Positions 44,032 to 54,669 of a stretch of 64,000 bases of DNA are shown here, one piece after another (the stretch's first letter is position 1; every line of letters starts with the position of its first letter). Position numbers and translations under genes: made by a program. The notes below the pieces were generated by a model. The model ran no database searches and was not told the DNA's origin. It saw nothing but the letters and a program-made list of their open reading frames with translations. The DNA is from Patagioenas fasciata. Its lineage: Eukaryota; Chordata; Aves; Columbiformes; Columbidae. The DNA is taken from assembly GCF_037038585.1 (NCBI RefSeq), contig NC_092559.1, positions 19,764,488 to 19,828,487 on the forward strand, written 5' to 3'.

Positions 44032-45117
44032 CCCATGAGCAAAAAAAGAAATAGCTACCTAGCCGAGAGTGAGAGTGCCCATTCTTCCTCCTCCATCACC
44101 ATGTGGGCATCCCCTGTATCATACCAGGAAGCATGAAAGCATCAGCAGTCCAGCTGCTGCTGGATCTGCTTCAAATGCTTTTTGGGTAAGCTAATGTTTT
44201 ATATGCTTCAGCTTGGAGGTTTGGTCTATACCATTTAAATAAGCTAGTGGATCTGACAAAACTGCCAGAAAAAAAGATGATGGCTGCAAGAGACAGCAAT
44301 TTGCAGATGATAATGGCTGCCTAATGGTCCTTCAGCTCTTCCTGGCCACCTGTCCTGCCTAAGTGGTGCTCTCACCCAGCATATATCAGGCCTTAGCATG
44401 AACTGCGTTAGCCAAAATCTAAGCAGGAGTTGAGTGAGCAGTCGCACTCCACCAAATACGTTTGGCATAGACCAAACATCTAGCAAACTCATTGCTTTGG
44501 TGAGTGGAAGAGGTACTGTTCCTCCTCTTGCCTCACTGAGGGTGAGGGTAGGGGAAAGTTTTGAGCGCTTAAACTGAAGTCTGGCTTCACAGTTTGTAAT
44601 TGAGTAACAACTGATGGTACACACTTTCAACACGGCGAGATAAGTGCTAAATATGGATATACAAGCATACTAATAACAAAATAAAATAGAATACAATCCT
44701 ACAATTATCATAGTATGTAACATAAGATGCAATATGCCAGTTGCAGATGGTGCATTAAAATGTCATGCCAGTGATGACTAGCAGATTGTTCAATTTCTGT
44801 TGCAATTCTGATAATTCATTCTTAGGCAGGAGCAATCATTTTGTTCCTGTTGTTCCACAGAACATCACAAAGTGACACCATACATGTACAACTCTGCGAT
44901 TGTCATACACTGAGTCTAAAACAAGTATCTGAGGATATATTACTGGAACATGGGTCTTATATTACTAAATGCTCAAGGCAGCACCATTCATGGTTTCTCC
45001 ATTGTTCACATCCAGAAGTATCAATTAGATTGCCTTGGTTATCTATCAGTTTGCTTCCTTGAACTGGTGCCCATATTCTGTTAGCTACAACTATGGGAAA
45101 CAGGCTATACTGGTAAA
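44032..45117. other. Unassigned, probably decayed ERV or host DNA
   Basis: Low-GC sequence without a solid gene. A 129-codon minus-strand frame at 44244-44633 has no recognisable motif. 44850-45110 translates on the plus strand into broken pieces with cysteines and aromatic residues (TGTWVLYY-like), which might be env surface remains, but I cannot support that. Confidence 0.35.
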
Positions 45118-45225
45118 TCACAAAATCACAGAATGGTTAAGGTTGAAAGGGACCTCTGGAGATCATCTAGTCCAACCCACCTACTAAAGCAGGTACACCA
45201 AGAGAAGATGGCACAGGAATGCATC
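45118..45225 (-). mobile_element. CR1 3'-end fragment
   Basis: AATCACAGAATGGTTAAGG and the following GACCTCTGGAGATCATCTAG are the CR1 3' end in reverse. It stops after about 105 bp at the remnant LTR of the next element, which probably inserted here. Confidence 0.8.
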
Positions 45226-45379
45226 TCTCGTTATTTTATTAAACTGCGTTTATCTCAATCCAAGTTTCTCCCTTCCCTTTTGACTCCCTGGTTGGGGGGG
45301 GGGGGTGGGGGGGGTGGGGGTGAGCGAGCAGCTATCATGGTTGTATTGCTAGCTCGAGTTAAAACATGACAGGCTTTTG

Positions 45380-45397
45380 TGGTGCCCAACATGAGGC
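45380..45397 (+). promoter_or_regulatory. Primer-binding site, tRNA-Lys1,2-like
   Basis: TGGTGCCCAACATGAGGC differs at three positions from the tRNA-Lys1,2 type site used by several betaretroviruses and spumaviruses. It lies 9 nt after an LTR-like end (ATGACA). A long G-run at 45294-45325 is just upstream in the LTR tail. Confidence 0.6.
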
Positions 45398-45667
45398 TCA
45401 AAAACTGCTAAAATTTGGCACTAAAAAGAGGTAAAATTTAGAGATGTTGGTGTTCTTACTGCTGTGATGCAGATTCAATTTTTTTGGCATGGTGCCAACT
45501 CATAGGGTTGAGATACAGGTCTGTGTACTTTGGACATCATCTAGTAGTATTAAAGCAGTTTGAATTATATTGGTTTAAAGATGCTGTGACATAAGTTGTA
45601 TCAGCTGCTCTCTACAATGTGTTCTGCAGAACCTTATTTGTGCTGAGCATATTTCACTATTAGGTTC

Positions 45668-47270
45668 GTGCATTCTATTACATCTGGAAACTGGATGATG
45701 ATGATGATGTTTCTGTGTGTTTTGGCACTGTTGTATTTAGAGAAACCACTATTATATCTAGAGAAACCTCCAGTAGAGATTAAAGAGAAATACATCTATG
45801 TGTTTTCCAATTGGATGAGCCAATCTATAGAAAAGCTAACTAACTATACCTTTCCTTTTACATTAGGACAGATTACAGATGTTTTTGAGAGTTTTGAATA
45901 TCCTTGGAGCTTTGACCATACTTTATTGGTATTGTCAGGTCTGCTGAATGTGTGTCAGTTGATGCCAGTGATAAGAGAGATGATGTTTAATAGGAGGATT
46001 GCATCTATTCTAACTCCTGAGACTTATGTTCCATCTTCTCAAGCCTCAGCAACAGGCATGGTTATGGTTGCTGTCTGCCCCAAATGGGGGAAGGCAACTA
46101 AAACAGCTCCAACTCCTACACAGAGCAAGGCAGTGAAGGCTATAATAGCTACATTACCCACTACCCCACCCCAACTACTGCTTCTCCAGCCTCAAAGATT
46201 GACAAGGCAGCTCCAGCTCCTACACAGAGCGAAGCCGCCAAGGCCGTTACCTCCCTGACCGCAGACACTGTTGCTTCTCCAGCCTCATAGACCGACAACG
46301 CAGCTATTGCACCCCCCAACACTGTGCACTGCTACTGCTACTGCTGTAACCACAACAGCCACTGTAATTATGCCAATGTTGGTGACAGTCATTTAGACTC
46401 TGGAAATACATCAAGAGATTGTGAGCCCATATCGGCATCAGTTGCCAGTTGTAAGAAAGTCACAAGAAAGACTACTCATGCTACAGATGATGGCAAAGGG
46501 CCAACACCAACCCAAGGGTCAGTGTCATCAGCACAAGGAGGAGAGGAAATGACTCAATCCTTTTCTCCAAGTGAGCTGAGAGATATGTGAAAAGATTTTA
46601 GTCATCATGAAGGAGAGAATGTTGTAACCTGGTTGCTCTGATGCTGGGATAACGGAGCTGAGAGTATGGAACTAGAAGGTGGGGAATCCAGGCAGTTGGG
46701 ATCTCTGTCAAGGGATTCCACCCTTGATAGGGCAATTTCAAGAGAGAACATCTCCACCACCCTCTGGATCCGACTCCTGACAGCTATGAAAGATTGTATA
46801 TGTAAACCAGGGAAATGGAATACTATGGAGAGAAGTATCCAGTTCCTGAGAGAAATAGCTGTGCGGGAGATCATCTATTTTGAGCCAAACAGCCAAGAGG
46901 GGACAGACCCAGACAGAATCAATCGTACACGACCTTTGTGGCGCAGGTTTGTATGAAGCGCACCACCTGCATATGCTAAAGTCATTCACAGCAATGATCT
47001 GGTCAGCTGGAGGCAGACAAAGCATTTCTGATGTGATTAAGCAGCTTTGGGACTTTGAGGACAGCCTTGCTGGCTCTCTACAGGCTTGTGTCTCGACCAT
47101 GGAGAATCTGTGTGAAAAATCTGATGACCAGTTTGAAAAGCTGTTGCAGGAAATCAAAGAACTCAGAGAAGACAGGTTCCATTCACCACTTGCACATTTC
47201 AGCTATTAGGAGAAGGCATTTCCAATCTCAAGAGAGAGGACAGAGGCAGCCCAAAAAAGAGGTTCACTGA
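45668..47270 (+). pseudogene. Degenerate gag of the tRNA-Lys ERV
   Basis: Several frames in series. 45668-46258 has a hydrophobic start, repeated YLEKP units, then a Thr/Pro/Ala-rich linker. 46324-46590 continues the linker. 46666-46956 has LEGGESRQLGSLSRDSTLD and CKPGKWNTMERSIQFLREIA, capsid-like. 46880-47209 ends in a coil (EKSDDQFEKLLQEIKELRED). The frame changes and a TGA between 46590 and 46666 show decay. No zinc knuckle is visible. Confidence 0.6.
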
Positions 47271-47366
47271 GGTTCTTCCTCTGTGAGCAGGGAGAAAACA
47301 TGAGAAGGTGGCATAGAAGGCCTACCTCAGAACTTCAGGAATGAGTACATCAGTTAAAAGGAAAAA

Positions 47367-47726
47367 TGCAAGGGCGAAAAATCATGGACTCCACACAATC
47401 CAATATGAATTCAAGAGAAGCCATTTATTACAGAGACAAACCTCCTTATATATGCCGTTATTTCCTGATCACGCGTCCACACTCCAAGCATGCATTAGCT
47501 GATTGGATATTGTCCATGTTCACGGGCTGTCCACGCGCCCGAGTCTCACTGCTAATAGGTCTGTTGATTTACACCACGTTGGGGCCTTGTTATTTCAGAG
47601 TTGCTTCTCTCCCATGGCAGGTCCTGTTCACAGCCTTGAAATTCCTGGCTGGTTCAGTAACAAATCTCCATCTAACAGCAACCCCTCCACAACTCAGCCT
47701 CAAGAAAATCCCTCAAATCTCCCACA
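47367..47726 (-). mobile_element. Solo LTR (360 bp), ASLV-like family
   Basis: On the plus strand TGCAAGGGCGAAAAATC..AATCTCCCACA, flanked by GAAAAA at 47361-47366 and 47727-47732, a perfect 6-bp duplication. Nearly the same sequence forms the 5' LTR of the fragment at 49739-50736, which has a tRNA-Trp-like primer site. TATA-like CATATATAAGG (complement near 47445) gives the minus orientation. Confidence 0.9.
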
Positions 47727-47893
47727 GAAAAACTCCTAGGAATATGGCTGATCCAATTTACAAAAGGAGCAGAAGAGATTCTGATCCTCTTGAAGGAACC
47801 TCTAATTTGTACACAGAGACTGTGCATAACACACATTAGAGGGGTCCTGCGTCCAGCCAGGCCGAGGAAAGGAACAACAGAGTTTATTGGACT

Positions 47894-49738
47894 GTGCAGA
47901 TACAATGGCCTGGTACAACACGCCTCAAGGAGTACAAACCTTTGGTGGACACTGGTGCTCAGTGCACGATAATCCCCTCAAACTATAAAGGAACACAATC
48001 CATCAGTATTTCTGGAGTGACTGGGGGATCCCAGGAACTGACTGTTGTAGAGGCTGAAATGAGCCTAACTGGAAAAAACTGGCAAAAGCATCCCATTGTG
48101 ACTGTCTCACATGCTCCATGCATCCTTGGAATAGACTGCCTCAGGAGAGGGTATTTTAAGGACCCAAAAGGGTATCAGTATGCATTTGGCATAGCAGCCA
48201 TAGACACTGAGAATATGAAACAGCTGTCGACTTTGCCTGGTCTCTCAGAGGACCTTTCTGTTGTAGGACTGCTGATGGTTGACGACCAACAGGTGCCAAT
48301 TGCTACCATGACGGTGCATCACCGGCAATATCGCACAAATAGAGACTCTTTGATTCCTATCCAGAAGCTGATCCGTCAACTGGAAAGCCAGGGTGTGATC
48401 AGTAAGACTCGCTCACCTTTTAATAGCCCAATTTGGCCAGTGCGTAAGTCTAGTGACAAGTGGAGACTAACTGTAGACTATCGTGGCCTGAATGAAGTTA
48501 TGCTCAAGTGGAAGAGAAGAGTATATAGATCATGGAAGGAGGGGCTGACCACTTGGGGAGAATATAAGGCTGTTGTCAGAGGGTGTAGGGAGGCAACTAG
48601 GAAAACTAAGGCCTCCTTAGAATTAAACCTTGTGAGAGGGGTCAAGGACAACGGGAAGAGCTTTTTCAAATACGTGGCAGATAAAACTAACACCAGAACC
48701 AATGTAGGTAAACTGATGAATGAGGTGGGTGCCCTGGTGACAGAAGATACAGAGAAGGCACAGTTACTGAATGCCTTCTTTGTCTCTGTCTACTCTGCCA
48801 GAGGCTGTCCTGAGGAGCCCCGTACTGCTGAGGCCCCAGAGGAAGTCAGGACAATGGAGGAGTTTGCCTCGTTTGATGAGGACTGGGTTAGGGAGCAGTT
48901 ATGCAATCTGGACATCCATAAATCCATGGGTCCGGATGGGATGCATCCGTGGGTGCTGAGGGAGCTGGCTGAGGTCATTGCTGGACCGCTCTCCATCATC
49001 TTTGCTAGGTCTTGGGTAACAGGAGAGGTGCCTGAGGACTGCAGGAAAGCAGATGTCACTCCAGTGTTCAAAAAGGGCAAGAAGGAGGACCTGGGTAACT
49101 ATAGACCAGTCAACCTCACCTCCATCCCTGGGAAACTGATGGAACTACTTATCCTTGGTATCATCTCAAAGCATATCAGAGATAATAGGGTCATTAGGGG
49201 CAGTCAACATGGCTTCAGCAAAGGGAAGTTGTGCTTGACCAACCTCATTGACTTTTATGAGGACCTAACAAGATGGATGGATGATGGCAGAGAGGTGGAC
49301 GTGGTCTACCTTGACTGGAATAAGGCATTTGACACAGTCTCCCACAGTATCCTCACAGCTAAATTGAGGGAGTGCAGTCTGGATGATCGGGTAGTGAGGT
49401 GGACTGTGAAGTGGCTGAAGGGAAGAAGCCAGAGAGTCATGGTCAATGGGGTGGAGTCTAGTTGGAGGCCTGTATCTAGTGAAGTGCCTCAGGGGTCAGT
49501 ACTGGGGCCTGTATTATTCAATATATTCATCAACGATTTGGAGGAGGGAATAGAGTGTACTATCAGCAAGTTTGCTGATGACACCAAGCTGGGAGGAGTC
49601 ACTGACACACCAGAAGGCCGCACCGCCATCCAGCGAGACCTGGACAGGCTGGAGAGTTGGGCAGGGAAAAATTTAATGAAATATAACAAGAGCAAGTCTT
49701 GCATCTGGGTAGGAACAACCCAACTACATTCCATGTAG
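47894..49738 (+). CDS. Open frame fusing retroviral protease/RT start to CR1 RT
   Basis: 614 codons without a stop. Residues 1-202 are retroviral: aspartic protease ([26 protein letters not shown]) followed by the RT N-terminus ([33 protein letters not shown]). From residue 203 (about 48500) the frame is CR1 ORF2: [53 protein letters not shown] (motif A), [18 protein letters not shown] (motif B) and FADDTKLGG (catalytic DD at about 560-563). It ends shortly after [19 protein letters not shown]. The CR1 part lacks its endonuclease and its C-terminus. No promoter is identified; the nearest LTR upstream (47367-47726) points away. Probably an accidental fusion, but every RT motif is intact and both halves lie in one frame. 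Confidence 0.8.
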   Translation: MQIQWPGTTRLKEYKPLVDTGAQCTIIPSNYKGTQSISISGVTGGSQELTVVEAEMSLTGKNWQKHPIVTVSHAPCILGIDCLRRGYFKDPKGYQYAFGIAAIDTENMKQLSTLPGLSEDLSVVGLLMVDDQQVPIATMTVHHRQYRTNRDSLIPIQKLIRQLESQGVISKTRSPFNSPIWPVRKSSDKWRLTVDYRGLNEVMLKWKRRVYRSWKEGLTTWGEYKAVVRGCREATRKTKASLELNLVRGVKDNGKSFFKYVADKTNTRTNVGKLMNEVGALVTEDTEKAQLLNAFFVSVYSARGCPEEPRTAEAPEEVRTMEEFASFDEDWVREQLCNLDIHKSMGPDGMHPWVLRELAEVIAGPLSIIFARSWVTGEVPEDCRKADVTPVFKKGKKEDLGNYRPVNLTSIPGKLMELLILGIISKHIRDNRVIRGSQHGFSKGKLCLTNLIDFYEDLTRWMDDGREVDVVYLDWNKAFDTVSHSILTAKLRECSLDDRVVRWTVKWLKGRSQRVMVNGVESSWRPVSSEVPQGSVLGPVLFNIFINDLEEGIECTISKFADDTKLGGVTDTPEGRTAIQRDLDRLESWAGKNLMKYNKSKSCIWVGTTQLHSM

Positions 49739-49739
49739 T

Positions 49740-50066
49740 TACCAATGATTTAACTTCTTTATCTCCATTGCTGAATTTATCCCATAATTTCTGCCCTATA
49801 TCGTCCCAAAGTTCAAGTTTAAGTTTTGAGTCACTAAAGCTCATAACAGTCTTTTCAGATTTTAGTTGCTTCAGTGTAGTAATCATCAGTTTCCAGGAGG
49901 TTACAAGGCCGAGAATATCTTTTTCACTGCGACTAATTGCCTTCCACAACACAGTTCCCACTTTTTCCCAAATCTCTGTTTGAAAAGCTCCTAACTGATC
50001 AGCAGGAAACCCATTGCCTCTGCACCAGATTAATAGTCTTTTGAGGTTACTCTCCTCATACTTCAC
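49740..50066 (-). pseudogene. Matrix domain with internal repeat, ASLV-like ERV
   Basis: Starts MKYEESNLKRLLIWCRGNG. Two similar units follow: IWEKVGTVLWKAISRSEKD and LVTSWKLM, then LWDDIGQKLWDKFSNGDKE and LVTTWNVV. This looks like an internal duplication within a helical matrix. After VTTWN the frame leaves gag and runs into reversed CR1 sequence, so the protein is truncated at about 115 residues. Confidence 0.75.
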
Positions 50067-50338
50067 CCCTCTCTTAGAATATGCGAGAGGAGCCGCAGTA
50101 TTTCTTCTTCTTCTTTAAAAATATTCTGCCCCATCTCCTCTCGCCCCCAGCTGTTCACCTCTTTGGGTGTCTGTTGCAATGATATCAGATCCTTTATCCC
50201 TCCTCTGTTGCTTCTGTAGCGATCAATCAGGAGTCACGCTGCCTGCAGACTGCGTCCCGGTCACAGTCCGGCCGCGCCGTTCCAGCTGGGGCTCTCTCCC
50301 CGCAGTGGTCATCCCCCTTCCGTAAATTCTCCTTATGG

Positions 50339-50356
50339 ATCATGTTGGGGTCACCA
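50339..50356 (-). promoter_or_regulatory. Primer-binding site, tRNA-Trp type
   Basis: The complement reads TGGTGACCCCAACATGAT, two nucleotides after the LTR. It differs at three positions from the tRNA-Trp primer site of avian leukosis/sarcoma viruses. Confidence 0.75.
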
Positions 50357-50358
50357 CT

Positions 50359-50736
50359 TGCGAGGGCGAAAAATCATGGACTCCACACAATCCAATATGA
50401 ATTCAAGCGAAGCCATTTATTACAGAAACAAGCCTCCTTATATATGCAGTTATTTCCTGATCACGCGTCCACACTCCAAGCATGCATTAGTTGATTGGAT
50501 ATTGTCCATATTCACGAGCTGTCCATGCGCCCAAGTCACTGCTAATAGGTCTGTTGATTTACATCTTCTTGAGGCCCTGTTATTGTAGAACTGCCTCACT
50601 CCCACAGCAGGTCTTGTTTTCAGCTTTCGAGCTGACCTTGAAATTCCTTTGAGCCTGGTTAGTTCAGAAATAATTCTCCATCTAATAGAAACCCATCCAC
50701 ACAACAACCTCAAGAAAATCCCTCACATCTCTCACA
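50359..50736 (-). repeat. 5' LTR of ASLV-like fragment (378 bp)
   Basis: TGCGAGGGCGAAAAATC..ATCTCTCACA on the plus strand, same family as the solo LTR at 47367-47726, with CATATATAAGG and a GCGTGATCAGG-type block. Differences from the solo copy are scattered, and this copy has about 18 extra bp near 50625. Confidence 0.88.
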
Positions 50737-51074
50737 GGTAATTGCTCCATAATACCATACACCATACTAACAGTATTCAGTAAGTACCTTTCAGGTCAAT
50801 GAAGAATGAACTTCAACAAAACTGAAGAAAGCCCAGCAATCATGAAACCAGAGCTGTCTTCAACAACTGGCATCCAGCCACCTCCTCAGGGTTGACACCT
50901 TTGACCTGCAAACCACAGGCATGAACTACATCAGATACACAAGCTATGAGTTCCAGATGTAGCATGCCACAATGCAACACTCCAACATGGCACTCCATCT
51001 TTCTTGCCCCAGGAGACCATCTTGACAGACAGAATACAAAGTCACAGACTAAGTGGACTTAATGAACATTTTAG

Positions 51075-51628
51075 AGGGATGAGATGATGCTGTGGACTAA
51101 GGGAATAATATCTATGTGCACATATATATATAAAGTTGTAGTAATTAACTGAAATGTATTGGTAAGTCTAAGACCTGAGCATGACAGAAAAGGTATAGAA
51201 TAAGGGGTGGAATATACTGAATCTCTCGCTGCCAGGAGTGTGACAGTCTGGGGCACTCTCGGTTCTCTCTGGACCACACGATTTGGTGCTATTGTGTTTA
51301 GGGAGTGAGCTGCTGTCCGGGACAGGGGGAGGTTTTGGCGCAGACTGTGGTCGGGAGGAGGCGAGCTGCAGCCACATGGTGAGAGATTGTGTTGTGTATC
51401 CATCGCTTTGTGTGTTCTTTCACTATTGTCATTGTTATTGTTGTGGGTTTTGTTTTGCTTTGTTTTGTTTTGTTTTCTCTGTTCCGTTAAACTGTCCTCA
51501 TCCCATCCCACAAGTTTTGCCTTTTGTTTCCTGATTCTCCTCCTCATCCTACCAGGGCAGGGAAGGGGTGAGTAAGTGGCACATGGTTTTAGTTGCTGGC
51601 TGGGGGTGGAACTGGGGCTAAACTGCGA
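51075..51628 (+). repeat. 3' LTR of the tRNA-Lys ERV (limits approximate)
   Basis: Ends GGGGCTAAACTGCGACA, followed at once by CR1. It contains a (TA)n run with TATATATAAAG near 51125 and a (TTTTG)n stretch at 51436-51475. The tail resembles 45226-45370. The start is uncertain. 50737-51074, before it, has no gene I can support. Confidence 0.6.
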
Positions 51629-51945
51629 CACTGCAAATTTTGTTTACCTGGACTTTAATAAAGCTTTTAACACTTTCCCACAGCATTCTCCTGGAGAAAC
51701 TGTCTGGTCATGGCTTGGATGGGCATATTCTTCTCTGGATAAAAATCTGGTTGGATGGCTGGGCCCAATGAGTTGTGGTAAATGGAGTTAAATCCAGTTG
51801 GTGGCCAGTCACAAGTGGTAATCCCCAGGGCTCAATATTGGGGCCAGTTCTGTTTAATATCTTTATCAGTGATCTGGATGAGGGGATTGAGTGCACTCTA
51901 AGTAAGTTTGCAGACGCCACCAAGTTGGGTGGTGTCACATACATA
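51629..51945 (+). mobile_element. CR1 RT fragment
   Basis: Translates, with breaks, as CR1 RT motif A to C: LEKLSGHGLDG-like, [19 protein letters not shown] and [11 protein letters not shown], where the second catalytic Asp is Ala. Bounded by the LTR on the left and another LTR fragment on the right. Confidence 0.82.
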
Positions 51946-52377
51946 CCTTGACTCAGATTCGCTGATCCCCTTGGTTGGAATATACTCAATACCTGAAGTC
52001 CATAAACAAAGGCTTTTATTTTGTGGCTCAGCTCACATGGCAAATAATTTGCTAATAGAAAGATTTACAATGCTTGTGGGGTTTATACTTTACATGACTT
52101 ATTACTTATTAAAAATAAAAGCAAAAGAATAAAGAGAGAGGGAGAAAAAGAGATATCACCACTCTCAGATCCCACAATGTGTATGATGGGTGAAATAGTC
52201 CTCTGGTTCTCAGATTCCACTATGAGAATGATGGGCAAAGTAGTCCTCCAGTGGTGGGTGCGCTGCCAGTGCTTGTATATGTCAAGTTCTTGCTTCCGGA
52301 TTGCTTGCTTACATAATCCTTGATCTTCTGCACAGATGCCACTGTGGGTGTTGGTCGCAAAAAGTGGAAGGGTCAGT
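51946..52377 (-). mobile_element. ERVL-type LTR fragment
   Basis: Contains the purine tract AATAAAGAGAGAGGGAGAAA and then ATCACCACTCTCAGATCCCAC and TGATGGGTG, in the same order as 30420-30570 of the solo LTR at 30025-31126. Divergent; ends not resolved. Confidence 0.55.
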
Positions 52378-52444
52378 ACTGTTGAGGGTGCACTTGGTCT
52401 CTTCATCCAGGTCACTGATGAACAAGTGGAACAGGACTGGACCC
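52378..52444 (-). mobile_element. 67-bp inverted CR1 microfragment
   Basis: GAGGGTGCACTTGGTCTCTT and the next about 45 bp are the complement of the CR1 RT segment around motif B/C. It is wedged between an LTR fragment and a plus-strand CR1 endonuclease segment. Confidence 0.75.
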
Positions 52445-53505
52445 ATTGCTATCATGGAGACGTGGTGGGACAGCTCACATGACTGGAATGTTGTCATGAA
52501 GGGCTATGTACTTTTCAGGAAAGACAGGCCAGCAAGGCGAGGTGGAGGAGTTGCACTTTATGTGAGAGAGCAACTTGAATGTCTTGAACTCTGCCTGAGG
52601 GGGGTTGACGAGTGAGTTGAATCCCTATGGGTAAAAATTAAGGGACAAGCTAATAAGGGTGATACTGTTGTGGGTGTTTACTACAAGCCACCTGATCAGG
52701 AAGAGGAAGTTTTCTACAGACAGCTGGAAGTAGCCTCACAAACACATGCCCTGGTTCTCATGTGTCCTGGTTTTGTTAAAAACAAGTTTCTCTTTTAGTG
52801 AATTTGCCTGTCAGCTAAAGCTTTCATATCAGCTGCATTTTCCTGGAAAACCAGATACATTTTTGGTAGACATAGCAATGGAATGCGAGGTTATTGATAA
52901 AGAACAGATTCACATCTCACGAGAGGGGCAATGAGAAACAGGTGACCAAGAAACTGACCAATGGAGTATAACATTCCATTCACGTGAATACTTCATATAA
53001 AAGTGGGAGATCACAAGGATCTCATCCCTTTTTCCTTATGGCCGGCATTAGGAGAGGACCTTGCTAGTCGTCCCTGCGAACTGAGGCCTAGTGACAGACT
53101 GAATCCAGTTCCGGTTGGCTGCAGAGTCCAATCCAGGAATTCAGGTGCCAAAGCAGTTGCTGGGACTCTCAAGATTGGTTTTGTGTAATTTGTACTATTT
53201 TTCTCTATTTTTATTAGTAGCATTAGTAAAACATTTTTAATTTTTCCAACTCTCTTCTCTCTGTCCTTTTTTCCCCTCCCAATCACCTGTACTTAGTGGG
53301 AAGGGGGGAGAGAGAGGGGCTGAAGGGAGAAGGGGGGGAGAGGGGGTTAACAATACATCTGCCACGGTTTTATTGCCACCCCGCAATCAAAACCTCAACA
53401 TCATGGGAGACTTCAATCACCCTGACATCTGCTGGGTAGGCAACACAGCTAAGCATGCCCAGTCCAGGAGTTTCCTACAGATCCTGGTGGGATCAAACTC
53501 TGGCT
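52445..53505 (+). mobile_element. CR1 endonuclease segment split by an LTR
   Basis: 52445-52762 encodes METWWDSSHDWNVVMKGYVL and RRGGGVALYVREQLE, up to HALVLM. After the LTR at 52763-53400 it continues MGDFNHPDICWVGNTAKH. One TGA interrupts it near 52616. It ends near 53505, where the 5' part of CR1-3 begins. Confidence 0.85.
52763..53400 (+). mobile_element. Solo LTR 'TGTCCTGGTTTTG' family, perfect TSD
   Basis: TGTCCTGGTTTTG..AACCTCAACA, flanked by TCATG (52758-52762 and 53401-53405), a perfect 5-bp duplication that splits the LVLMGDF motif of a CR1. TATA CATATAAAAGTGGG near 52995. 638 bp; the youngest-looking of the three plus-strand copies. Confidence 0.92.
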
Positions 53506-53833
53506 GCCTGGGGGCAAGACCACCACCAGCAAGAAAGAAGATCAAGGGATTCCTGTCTCCTCCCCTTCCCTGACTGAAGAAGGCAGGTCAAGGGAAAGGG
53601 GTGAAGAGAAACAAGTCCACACTAAGGTTGGCAGGAGAAACATCCCCCTACCCAACCCACCTTCCCAGGTGCCTCTGTCCAACAGGCAAGAGGCTCAGGA
53701 TGTGGAACGCAGCAACTTCAGGAACTAGGAGAAATGGCAGCAAGTTCCTGTCTGGTGCAGAATGAGGAGGGTTCCTACTGTGACCACCCCATCCTCCCAG
53801 GTTCTCTTGTAAAACAGGTATGAGGCCTTGTAA

Positions 53834-54457
53834 GTGGAACCAAACAACAACATCGAGGGAGTCAGTTCCACTGAGTTGGACGTGCTGCAGAGAATAAGTC
53901 ACCCTGCATCCTCCATCAAAACAGCTCCCACAAAGAAAAAAAGGCAGGTTGTGGTTGTAGGAGACTCCCTTCTAAAGGGAACAAAAGGCTGTATATGCAG
54001 GCCAGACCCACTTCTTAGGGAAGTCTGATGCCTCCCTGGGGCCAGGGTTAAAGATGTTAGAAGGAAACTTCCTGTCCTGGTTAGGACCTCAGACTACTAC
54101 CCACTAATAATTTTTCAGGTGGGCAATAATGAAAGTGAAAAGGGAAAGCTAAAGATGATCAAGAGAGACTTCAGGGCCTTGGGACAACTGGTCAAGGGAT
54201 CAGGAGCACAAGTAGTGTTCTCCTCTATCCCCACAGCTGCATTGTATGATGAGGAAAGATGCAGGAAGACCCAGCAGATCAATACCTGGCTGCAGGACTG
54301 GTGTCACTGGCAGAATTTTGGGATTTTTGATCATGAATCAGCTTACATGGCACCTGGCCTGCTAGCAACAAATGGGATGCACCTGTCTCAAAAGCAGAAA
54401 AGGATCTTGGGGCAGGAGTTAGAAGGACTTATTGAGAGGACTGTAAACAAGATTTGA
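53834..54457 (+). pseudogene. CR1-3 ORF1 esterase
   Basis: Reads KKKRQVVVVGDSLLKGTKG (GDS block), then a TGA at 54026-54028 where the cysteine of the CLPGAR block would be, then IIFQVGNNESEK, MIKRDFRALGQLVKGSGAQV and LLATNGMHLSQKQKR with the catalytic His block. A single nonsense codon breaks an otherwise long ORF1. The product in active elements is an SGNH-type esterase of unknown role in retrotransposition. Confidence 0.82.
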
Positions 54458-54663
54458 AGGGGGAGGAAACCAGGTGTGGCAGAGGCACACCCAAGGGTGA
54501 CATGCCGGTATCTGAGGGTAGTACTAGCGAGGCCCTTCAGTGTGCCAACCCAGTGGAATCAATGACTCAGCTGAAGTGCATCAATACAAATGCATGCAGC
54601 ATGAGCAACAAACAGAAGGAGCTGGAAGCCCTTGGGAGTCAGAAAAACTGTGATATAATTGCC

Positions 54664-54669
54664 ATCACA
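54664..54669. repeat. ERVK-3 left target-site duplication
   Basis: ATCACA here and again at 60791-60796. The interrupted CR1 frame (DIIAIT..ETWWDD) closes when one copy and the provirus are removed. Confidence 0.95.

Larger units (their letters stand above)
49739..50736 (-). mobile_element. ASLV-like ERV fragment: 5' LTR, primer site, matrix
   Basis: On the minus strand: LTR (50736-50359), primer site, leader and the start of gag (50066-49740), then an abrupt junction with CR1 sequence at about 49715-49739. Everything downstream is missing. The primer site and gag style place it with alpharetrovirus-like class II elements. Confidence 0.8.
45226..51628 (+). mobile_element. Rearranged ERV with tRNA-Lys-like primer site
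   Basis: A 5' LTR tail (45226-45370, ending AACATGACA), primer site 45380-45397, broken gag (45668-47270), [solo LTR 47367-47726], protease and RT start (47733-48499), [CR1 RT 48500 to about 49715], [reversed ASLV-like fragment to 50736], unassigned sequence and a 3' LTR ending CTAAACTGCGACA at 51628. The two LTR tails share the same order of landmarks (TTAAACTG, CCTTTTG-type, GTGAG..AG), which is why I treat this as one element, with much of pol and env replaced. Confidence 0.65.

Noticed and set aside
44244..44633. 129-codon minus-strand frame
   Set aside because: No recognisable motif; it lies in an unassigned AT-rich block and open length alone is not convincing.
51436..51475. (TTTTG)n as a functional element
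   Set aside because: A simple-sequence stretch within an LTR; nothing indicates more than a microsatellite.
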